DNA of 64,000 nucleotides from positions 2,108,001-2,172,000 of the forward strand of contig AP026549.1 of assembly GCA_026075535.2 (NCBI GenBank), in the 5' to 3' direction. Position 1 is the first letter of the stretch. The number at the start of each line of letters is the position of its first letter. A program made the position numbers and the translations under genes. The stretch is from Tricholoma matsutake (Eukaryota > Basidiomycota > Agaricomycetes > Agaricales > Tricholomataceae). The notes under the pieces were generated by a model. It made no database searches and was not told the origin of the DNA. It saw nothing but the letters and a program-made list of their open reading frames with translations. Positions 45,005 to 54,289 of the stretch are shown here, piece after piece.

Positions 45005-45473
45005 CGACGTGTTGCTTTATCCTTATTTGGCATCAGGGGCAGAGTCGTCAACGACTCGTTCTGGCGAGTGATCGGAGTCACCAAACATGGTTCATTGCGG
45101 CTAACATCTGGTATCCCATCACTTTTGCTTGACTTTTGCTGGCAGGTTAAAAAGACCACCTCGGACTCGTAATTATTTCGTGACAGAAACAATGCCCCAG
45201 GTGCCCCGTATTAATTCAACCAACTGAAGCAGGCGTAATAAGGAGCTACCTGTTACATTAGAACAACTCTTCAAGTTCGAGTGTTCGACCAAGGTGGCAA
45301 GAGCATTCAAAGCCAAATTTTTACCCCACTATACAAGATCCACCAAATACCTAATGTTATTATGTTAGCGATTATCTAGTAGGGTTTGCCAGAGGGACGA
45401 AACATCCGACCACCCAAATTCTTCTGCTTGTGCTTGGTTTCCAAGGCGTTGAAATGCATTTCAAGTTGGTGTA
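45005..45473. other. Promoter-side intergenic region of the GT90 gene
   Basis: No gene recognised. The GT90 promoter should lie in the first few hundred bases; no clear TATA box. Confidence 0.4.
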
Positions 45474-45869
45474 TCATTCTGTAAATACAAATGCTTCAAC
45501 ACTTCCAGCTACCAAAAAGCCCACACTACTGATTTTAGGCTGCCGAATCTTGCGTTGAAGAAAGTTAAGTCGAGACAATTTGGAGAAAGTGACTGAAACG
45601 GTACTCACTTCCTCTACCTCGTCATTGCAGATGTTGTCAATAACCTTAGGAGTGCAAAGGAGAAACGTCCGATTTGGCAGGAGTTTGAGGCAATTCGGAG
45701 TCATTGCCTCAGGCTCAAATCCCTTCCATGCCTCTTCCTCCCACAATTGTGTGAAACCAGGACCCCGATTTATGACGACAGGGAACATAGGGTCCAGTTT
45801 ATCGTCCAAAGTGACCTTTTGTGCTAACCGAGCATGATACGTCTGTGTTTTAGCAGATGAAGAGCGCAT
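45474..45869 (-). CDS. Hypothetical protein or gene fragment
   Basis: A 131-codon frame with plausible composition (LDDKLDPMFPVVINRGPGF, LLPNRTFLLCTPKVIDNI). A good donor GTGAGT after NDEVEE and an acceptor CGCAAG about 60 nt on would give a slightly shorter spliced form ending GFLVAGSVEAFVFTE. I do not recognise a family. It lies between the GT90 gene and a LINE insertion and may be the 3' part of a gene cut by it. Confidence 0.35.
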   Translation of the reverse strand: MRSSSAKTQTYHARLAQKVTLDDKLDPMFPVVINRGPGFTQLWEEEAWKGFEPEAMTPNCLKLLPNRTFLLCTPKVIDNICNDEVEEVSTVSVTFSKLSRLNFLQRKIRQPKISSVGFLVAGSVEAFVFTE

Positions 45870-46269
45870 TGGAAGTTCGTCATCAACATTTCTGGGATGT
45901 GAATGTCACTACTACTTCCATGCTCTGCACAGACTGAAGTTTGGGGTGACCACATCCCATAAGGGCCCTCATTTTTGGTTCGCGCTTGAAGTTTTCGTCG
46001 GTTGTTCACTGCAACTCATATGCCCTTTATCATATTCTGTGCACCGGTGGCTCCATCACCGTTTTCTTTTCCATGGATTACGAAGGGTGCATGGCTCGTC
46101 CGTGCAGTTCACGAGTTTGGTGTTCGTTCGTCCATGTAATTCGTGTTCGACACAGCCCAAAGCCGCTTTTTCGTTCAAGTCTGTCTAATCTTGGGACGAC
46201 CAGAAACAGTATAGCGCAACACGTGACATTCCGAAAATCCGCCGTGGGACTAAAGTTAGTAGTATGTCA

Positions 46270-47066
46270 ACCTATTTCAGGAGACTCATCTCGTGCAAGA
46301 GCAGCATGAGACACTAGATATACCTGCTGGCTATCATGCCATTTCACTTCCATGTCCCTATAAACACCTATTCTCCCATCCTTGGGGTGGTGTTCTGGCC
46401 CTTATTAGGGACAATCTTCACCTCATCATGAGGAACGACCTGTCGAGCCTGGACATTATGGTTCTGGAATGTAATCATTTCATTGTAATCAATGCCTACA
46501 TCCTACCAGATGAGGCAAGGTGGGAACAATTTGTGGACACTGATCCATTCCAAAAATTCTGTGAGACAGTTCACATGCTTTGTAGCATGGATAAACCTCT
46601 CTATATTTTGGGAGACCTGAATGCATGCACTGCATCATTGTCTCCATCACAACATATCTGGATCACAGCAGATGATGTGGTCAACACAAGGGGACGTCTA
46701 CTCTTAGACCTCTGCCGTGACCTCACACTAGAAATACTGAATGGAAACATAACCTATGGAGGGAGTGGTGACTTCACGTTGATTCAACCAATGGGAAATT
46801 CGATCATTGACTACATCATCACAAATTATATGGGGGCAAAACTGGTATCACGCTTTCAAGTAATGTGTCTAGCCCATGATGAAAAAGATCATACACCACT
46901 TGAACTAGATATTGAGATGCCCTTTCTAGAACTTCCTCGTCCTAGGAAGCTACCCGGACCTACTGCGGACAGTGCTACCACCTCACCCAATATACTTCCA
47001 TCAGATAGTCCTATTGATATACTTCTAAAATGTGTGCTGGACTTGAAGAGTGACATGGTGTCTTGA
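46270..47066 (+). pseudogene. LINE apurinic-type endonuclease
   Basis: An EEP-fold nuclease that would nick target DNA. Visible motifs are FQETHL (metal-binding Glu, 46271-46288), WGGVLALIRDNL, ILGDLNACTASL (the Asn/Asp of the active site), GGSGDFTLIQPMGNSIIDYIITN and the late HTPLELDIE (LxSDHxP-like). The frame ends with TGA at 47064; a TAA follows a few codons on, before RNase H in the same frame. Confidence 0.85.
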
Positions 47067-47108
47067 ACACATTGTCTCTAAGAGAATGTCACAAGGACTT
47101 CAACACCA

Positions 47109-48971
47109 ATGTGTGTCTACGTCGATGGTTCATGTCATAACAATGGCCAACCCAATGCACAGGCTGGCAGTGGTGTATACTGGGGTGAAAACAGTTCGCA
47201 CAACTCAGCGCTGAGAGTCCCTGATGCACAGACGAACAACAGGGGAGAAGTTTATGCCATCCTTAAAGCATTACAGACAGCCCATGAGGATGAGACTCTG
47301 CATATATACTGCGACTCTGAGTATGCAATGGAGACAATCACAATTTGTGCTGCTGCAAAGGCAGCTCATGGCTGGAAAATTATCAATGGCAATCTGTTCA
47401 GAGACATAGCTACTCTGATCTGTCAGAGATCAGCATCCGTTGTGTTCATTCAGGTCAAGGGACACAGCTGCAACTTCAAACATGATCAGGCTGACAGACT
47501 GGCCAATCTGGGGGCAACCCTGATGCCAGTGGCTCCTTACCACCCCCTTGAACTTGCCCTACCCCCAAATGGTTCTACTCCAGTAACAACAGACAAGGTC
47601 CTATACAGATCATTAAATCCAAAGGTCCTCTCCCCCAATCCAGAACCACAGATCTTGAAAAGTCACAAAAATTGTACTTCAGCTAGTGAGCACCAGATGG
47701 AGCAAAGAGCACTAATTCTGGATGCCAAAGCAGAAAAGGAGTTTTGGACAGCAGCCAAAAAAATAATGGGTTCAAAGCAACCACAGGCTGACATATCTGC
47801 AGAAACTCTTAAAGAGGTGTTTCAACTGAGGATGAACCCTATTATTCCAATGCCACTGTCATTCAATAAAGAGAGACTTGAGCTCAATCTCACTGTTTCC
47901 AGTGCAATGCCAAAACATACAATTGATACCACTCCAGAACAATTCTTCTCTGCCCCCATAACAGAGGCAGAAATTGAGACTGCAAAGGAGCACTTCCATA
48001 ACCATGCTGCCATTTCAACCTCCCCTGGACTGGATAAAATTGGCTTTGCTGAAATTGAGGAAATTGATAATGACCAATTATGTCTCTTACTCAATAAGTG
48101 CCTGCACACTTTAGAAGCCCCTTCTACTTGGTTAACAACTGCCCTTGTTACAATCATCAAGAAAGGAAAAGATAAAAATGATCCAAATGAATATTGTGCA
48201 ATTGGGCTCGAGAGTGTCCTACTCAAGCTTATGACACTCATTATTCACAAATGGATCACTGCTTGGTGCCTAGCCCGAGATCTTATCCCTCCCTCACAAA
48301 ATGGATTTTGTGAGGGGTTCAGGACTAATGACAATGTCTTTATTCTGAGATGTGCCATTGAGCAGGCCCGTGCGCTTGGTCTCTCCCTATATGTGGTTTT
48401 TGCAGACATTAGCAATGCATTCCCCTCTACAGAACAAGCCACTTTATGGCTCAAGATGAGGAATATGGGTGCAAGTGGCCATGTCTTTGACTGGCTTCGA
48501 ATGCTGTACCAAAGAATGTCATATATGGTGAAACATCGCACTGAGTTGTCTCAATCGTTCTGTGTGACACTAGGAATATTGATTGGTGACAACTCCTCTC
48601 CAATCCTATGGACACCATATATGGCTGATTTTCACCTGGATCCTGACTCAGATGATATCAAACTGGCCAGTACTAGTATAGCAAACCTGGAGCAGGCTGA
48701 TGACATTATACTCATATCGACAAATCCTAAGGGGGCTCAGAAAAAGATGAATGCGCTATGGCAGTGGTGTAGCCTAAATTTCATGTTACTCAGTGCAGTG
48801 AAATCACTGATCATGATATTTGGACCAATCCCCCACACACTACCTCTCTTCCTGTTTGGTGACAAACCTGTCATGTTGAAGACAGAGCAAAGATATGTTG
48901 GTATAACATTACAGTCTACACAATGCAACATCTTTGCTAAACACTACAAAAATAAAGCAAGCAAAGCTTGA
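47109..48971 (+). pseudogene. LINE RNase H and reverse transcriptase
   Basis: 620 codons open. RNase H is first: YVDGSCHNNG, NNRGEVYAI, YCDSEYAME and QADRLANLG supply the four acidic residues of an active enzyme. Reverse transcriptase follows: SPGLDKIGF, ALVTIIKKGKDKNDPNEY, LESVLLKLM, QNGFCEGFRTNDN, FADISNAFPS (first catalytic Asp) and LEQADDIILIST (catalytic ADD). The GDP box region reads GILIGDNSSPILW. Placing RNase H upstream of RT differs from I- and Tad-clade LINEs, where it follows RT. TGA at 48969 closes the frame. Confidence 0.85.
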
Positions 48972-50001
48972 TCAGTTGGTAATACAGTGCTAGGTATGGA
49001 GTCTATTATAGGCACACTTCCCCCATGGGAGGCCAAGAAGCTCTATATGGCACAGATTGACCCCCACCTTATCCATGGATATGAGGTCATACTTGATGTC
49101 GACCTTCCTCCTCTGGAGAAACTCTCTAATGTGCAAACATCATATCTCCGCCGGGTCCTGGGTTTACATAGAAGGTCAATAATAACACCACCATTTACAG
49201 AGACCTCTTTGGTACCATTGCGGTTTTGGAGAATTATACTCACTCTTGGTTATCTGCGCTACCTCACAAGCCTACCCACTGAGCGTTATGCAAAGAAGGC
49301 ATACATGGACTTAGTAAGGCTTGCAAAGGAGAATAAAGCATCATGGACAATGGATCTACAATACATATTTCTGAATCTGCCATTCCATGTCCCGCTTCCT
49401 GACCTGGAAAGCATCACACCTAAGCATCACACCTCTTCAAGTGGATGAGGTGACAAAGCTTTTTAAAGTCAAGATGGAAGCCTATATCCAAAGTGAACTT
49501 GAGGCCTCCCCTAAATTGTATCTTCTTCAAAACAGACTTGAACCTGACAAAGATTGTCCTCCAAGCCATAAGACACTTCATTTCAGACATTACCTCAGTG
49601 TACCCAACAATGTTCATAGAAAAGCACTTACAAGTCTCCTGCTCTCTTCACATGCATTGGCTATAGAATGCCTAAGATGGCCAGAACATCGCTGCCCACG
49701 CATCCAGCAACAATGGAGATTATGCTGTCTTTGTAAAAATTTGGTGGAGAGCCCTGAACATGCATTGCTGGAGTGCACCGGCTCATATGAGCTGAATAAC
49801 CTTCGCAAGAAATTCTCAGACAGAATGTACACTGAGATACCACATTTGCCCCGGCGTCCCATGGTCTCTTCTATTGATCTATTCAAAATGATATTGAAGG
49901 AAAGGACTACCATCAGACTGCTTGCAAAATTTACATATGAAGTGTTAGAGCTCTTTCAGGCTGTACCAGTCTATGTATCTGAGAATGCTGTATTTGAATG
50001 A
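48972..50001 (+). pseudogene. LINE C-terminal region with Cys/His finger
   Basis: 48987-49448 (LPPWEAKKLYMAQIDPHLIHGYEV, YLRRVLGLHRRS) continues the thumb. After a shift near 49430 the frame to 50001 holds CCLCKNLVESPEHALLEC, a CCHC finger (about 49732-49785) common at the ends of fungal LINE proteins. Confidence 0.78.
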
Positions 50002-50344
50002 TACATCCGCTTCAAAAAAAAAAAAGGAGAAACTCTCAGTGGGGTTCTATACCCCTTGCCCATGGTTATAACTGTCCAGTGATTGATGTCAAAGGCCATT
50101 TTGCCTGCTGGAAGTTGTGATCATGGGCCCAAGATGAAGATGTATAATAGTTAGATAGCTTGCCTGTACTTAATGACATCAGGAAACTCTCAGACCTCTG
50201 GTGTTCAGCGATTGGACCATGCCAGTAATATACTACTACTACTACTACTCCGAAAAATGAACATCAGAATGAGAGGAGAATGAACCCAAAAATGATCATT
50301 TTCACTTTCATTTTTCACTTTCCACTTTCGTGGTTCTTTCAAAC

Positions 50345-51890
50345 CCTGCTCTAATGCCTAATCCTTGCAGTGACCACCACCATCGACGATGACACCTCCC
50401 TCCCTCACACCTCTACTACCACCACAACTCTGTCACCACCTGCCATCACCACTCCCATGCCCACTCCCATGCCTGCAAGGACTGCGAGTGGCCACAAACG
50501 ACCAGTTTCAGATGCAACGCAAGCCCAAATGACGGCAACCCATCATTCAAGTTTGGGCCCCAGGGTAGGTTTGTTTTTTTGGTTGTTTCTTCTTTTTATA
50601 AGCTAACTACCTGTAATTCTTTATTTTTAGGATCTCTACTACTGGTAACGACAGGCGCCGACATGGCACAACCTATGCCAACAACCACCCACACTCCTCC
50701 CCATCCAAATGGGATGTGAGGGGTCTCGGTTATGCTTAGGAGATCAGGGAGGGGAACTGGGAGGCCTATGGAAGGCTCATCAGGTAATAGGAAACCCCCC
50801 TCTCAGTGCCACGTCACTGATACATGGTGCCCACCCAGTGCAAAACATCGACCCAGCCTCACCCAGCCCTACCAGCAAGGTGGATCATGGATACTACCAG
50901 CCAATGACGACCCAACAACCACGCCACCCATCCTAGCCTCACGAGCAACTGCTCGTGGGGGTGGATCATGGGTGGGACAATGACAACACCCCTCCATGGC
51001 TCCGGGAATGATGGGGGATGACAACCCCAGCAATAACAGGGTTTTAGGGTTTAGGGTTTACCCAGCCTCATGAGCAACTGCTTGTGGGGTGGATCACGGG
51101 TGGAACAACAATAACGCTGCCCATGATGAGGGACACAGCACCCACCCCATGCCTATGAGCAACTAACTGCTCGTAGGGTGGATTGTGGGTGCAGCTCGGG
51201 TACAACGCCAGGCACATGAAGACAAGGCGGATAAGACGGCACCCCAGCACCTGCCCCCCACCACTGCAAGCCCCTGCTCGCAGGGTGGGTCAGGTGCTAA
51301 TGGTCCATCACCGCCTCCACTACGACGAGCGCCCAGCACCCATTCCCATGCCTGTGAGCCACTGCTCATAGGATGGATTGTGGGTGCTGATGAGAATGAA
51401 AGGGGTATAGAAGATGATGATGGGGATGACAAGATAACAAGACAATGGTGACGACAAGGGGATGGCCACAGTCCACCACCACCAGCATCCCCTCCCATTG
51501 CTGTGAACAACTGTTCACAGGGTGGAAAGGGGGAGTGAACAGGGCAGCACGATGAAGGGGGGTGGGTCAACGATGAATAGGGTGAGTCAACGACAAGGTG
51601 GGGACAACGCGGTGATGACCCCAGGCGATGAATGAAAGGGGCCATGACAACAACAATGACAACCAGCACCAGCACCCAGTCAACAATGACAATCAAGCTG
51701 TGGAGATACGTAGATGGGATGACAGGGACGAGGAGGGGGACGACATGGATGATCAGGATGGAAATGACACAGATGGTGCAGATGAGAGAGTCAGGAGGGA
51801 GCCCCTTTCTTTTGTAGTTATTTTTCTTTTGTAGTTATTTTTGTAAGTAGTGAAGGAATATATTTAATCTATTCAAAGTTCAACGTTCAA
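50345..51890 (+). repeat. Hairpin/intron cassette, copy 3
   Basis: The longest copy. An acceptor-like TTGCAG at 50370 is followed by GACGATGACACCTCC. GCCCAAA (50523-50529) and TTTGGGC (50552-50558) form the palindrome arms. An intron-like unit 50565-50630 (donor GTAGGT, GCTAAC, acceptor TTTTTAG) is followed by CTACTGGTAACGACAGG. Six small hairpins of the TGAGCAACTGCTCG type lie at 50937-50960, 51066-51089, 51152-51177, 51264-51283, 51351-51372 and 51501-51520. It ends in a T-rich tract (TTTGTAGTTATTTTT twice). Open frames on both strands reflect composition only. Confidence 0.6.
51039..51060 (+). repeat. Short telomere-like repeat
   Basis: GGGTTTTAGGGTTTAGGG: about three TTTAGGG-type units inside cassette copy 3. 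Too short to prove a telomeric origin. Confidence 0.4.
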
Positions 51891-52039
51891 CAAGGACTCG
51901 AAAGTAAGTGTGCCAACAGTCATGAACTTAGTACAATAATAATTTCACAAAGTCTTTTGAGGTGGAGTTTGAATGTGCTGAGGACTGCCGGAGGTAGGTA
52001 AAATGCATTTTTACTTCATTTTCCAGATGTTTGCGTTTC

Positions 52040-52203
52040 AGAGCGTTCACAGTAGCCATTTTTCGCTTCATTTTTCACATCATTTTTCACATCATTTTTC
52101 GGTCCATTCTGATCATTCTTCTGCCAAACACCCAAAAATGATCCAAAAATGAAGCTGAAAATGAGTCAAAAATGGCCCAAAAATGCCAACTGTGAACAAC
52201 CCT
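52040..52203. mobile_element. 164-bp MITE-like inverted repeat
   Basis: The ends AGAGCGTTCACAG and the inverted CTGTGAACAACCCT continue into AT-rich arms with repeated CATTTTT motifs. No clear target duplication. 51891-52039 and 52204-52629 around it show no gene. Confidence 0.5.
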
Positions 52204-52629
52204 AATGTTCATGTAACATACAATCATGATAACCTCTTCATTAGCCTCAAACTCTACCAAACAATATTCCTCAACCCCCAACACCGAGTACCACCAGCTT
52301 CCCTTTGACACCCCCCAGCCACCACCTAGACTTTGTGTTGATCACATATACATGCCATGCTGCACAATCGGGATTGGGGAGGAGTGCCAGTGCACTAAGT
52401 TCAAGTGCGTTTACCCAATTTGTCCATTGCAGAATTTCGACTTCCAGAGTGTTACAGTCTACAGATAAACTGGGACTTGAATCAAGCAGTGCTTCACAGA
52501 GTGCACCGACTTTGAATTTATAGTCTGACTATGGGAGACCACATCCGAAGGCGATCTATGACCCTAGTGGCAACCTCATCCAAAATATCTTATCAGTACA
52601 CTACACCGTGGCTTACGCATCACTGTCTA

Positions 52630-52823
52630 TGTGGTGACCCGGGGCTTGACCCCGCATTTGTATATATTATATTTACTTGCTGTTGACCTGGCTGGCCCCT
52701 ATAAAGGGACCAGCCTTCTATTTACATAAGCAATCTTTTTTACCACTACCAATACACAAAATATATATGTTATTCATGTTCTTTTGGTGTGTGATATAAG
52801 GAGATTCCCCTCGACTCACTACA
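52630..52823 (+). repeat. 5' LTR of gypsy D
   Basis: It starts TGTGGTGACCCGGGGC and ends CGACTCACTACA, related to the LTR at 31551-31750. TATATATGTTATTCATG lies near the end. 52824-53159 is an untranslated leader with an imperfect direct repeat of CAAGCACCCAGCACTCAAATCAAC (52972 and 53049). Confidence 0.65.
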
Positions 52824-53159
52824 CTTTTTTGAACACCAAAACTCATATAGAGTTTCGCTCAACATCGCCCCATCAGCAATCGTCATCACCACGACCCTGA
52901 ACTTCTCCCATGAAGGGTGAAAATTCCCCAATGTGATCAGCAATGGAAGCAAATCTGTTGCTAGGACCTGACTCAAGCACCCAGCACTCAAATCAACGTT
53001 TTCTTTTCATCGCCTTTTGCCCGCTGCTATGACCGAAAATTTTTGTTACTCAAGCACCCAGCACTCAAATCAACATTTCCTTTTATTGCTTTTTGCCTGC
53101 TGCTATGACCAAAAATTTTTGTTCCCTACTGCTAAAGACCGATATCAACCCCATCAGCC

Positions 53160-53768
53160 ATGGCTTTGACAGCCAGGGCAAGAACCAGACATAAGACCAA
53201 ACCTGCTTCGTTGCAGGTTGCACAAAATTTGAGCATACCCCAACCACTCGAGGCACATACAGGCACCTTGAGAAATTTACTGTCTCCTACAATACAGGCA
53301 GTGAATCTTGAAGCACATATATCCACTACGAGAGTGATCGATTCCTCTGCACTCGGACTTTGCACAGCCCGGGTGACGGTCGAGGATGACAGCGACCTCG
53401 ACTCGAAGAAATTTGACTCATCAAAAAGTAGTTGACGAAGCGCCCGGTCAATCCCCGGACCTAATCTGGGGTTACAAGGACTCTCACCTCTGGATAAACT
53501 AATTCCAGAGTCCCTGAATAACCGGGTCACCCCCAGTAATTATATTGATCTTCCCCAACAATGTCTGGAGTATACTACACCCAGACTATTCTCTGCACAA
53601 TGGCCAGAGTTAGCCCTGTTGGTGCCGCCGACGCCGATGGACAAACACAAAAGACTACCTCGGCATGAAGAGAAGAAACCTCTCAAGAAACCTAGAGAGT
53701 ATGAGTTGGATGAAGAGTTTGGAGCTTGGCATTTCACTCAGCTCGCTACCGATATCCTTGGCCATGCC
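53160..53768 (+). pseudogene. Gag of gypsy D, N-terminal part
   Basis: ATG 53160 (MALTARARTRHKTKPASLQ) runs to a TGA at 53433; a frame on to 53768 has CLEYTTPRLFSAQWPELALL and YELDEEFGAWHFTQLATDILGHA, where element B cuts it. Confidence 0.65.
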
Positions 53769-54194
53769 TATAAGGGCAACCTAAGCCTCTAGCAAAGGGA
53801 AATCCGAAGTTAAAATTATACTACATAATACAGGCATTGGGGACACACCTAGCAAAGGGAAATCCGAAGAGAAAACTTTAAGGATCCCTTTGCTGATGCC
53901 CAGTATATGTGAAGATGACAAAAATCAAATATAACCTAAAAATAGAAAAAGGCGGAGATAGGCAGATCAAGGCCGCCGAATGACATCATACCAAGGGGTA
54001 TGTGTCGGAAGGGGTACTCCGCCTCTAAATATAAAAGTGTCAACATGTACAAACATGATAGCAAGGGAAAATTAGTAATAAAATCTGGAAAAATCATAGA
54101 AAATGAAGAATAGAAGGAAATGAGGTGGGGAAAAATATAGGACGAACATAAAAAATAGGAAAAACACACAGGGCACCCCCCTAGTCCCCTTACA
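53769..54194 (-). repeat. 3' LTR of B
   Basis: Minus-strand ends TGTAAGGGG and CCCTTATA. The two differences from the other LTR are T here and C there, both in CpG context (GAAGATGAC/GAAGACGAC and AATCTGG/AATCCGG). Confidence 0.93.
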
Positions 54195-54289
54195 TCACCC
54201 CCTCTCTAAGATGCATCGCCCCGATGCATTTGAAATCACATATGACCAAAGTCCATGACTTGAATGCGATGCGGTGCAGCAGTGTGCCG

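Larger units (their letters stand above)
46267..50251 (+). mobile_element. LINE (non-LTR retrotransposon), 5' truncated, endonuclease - RNase H - reverse transcriptase
   Basis: Coding similarity starts abruptly at about 46267, just before the endonuclease motif QETHL, which is usual for incomplete reverse transcription. The order is endonuclease, RNase H, reverse transcriptase, C-terminal zinc-finger region, then a 230-bp 3' flank with an A-run (about 50013-50024) and a (TAC)n tract at 50231-50250, a candidate simple-repeat tail. There are no LTRs or inverted repeats. Stops and frameshifts make it inactive. Confidence 0.85.
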
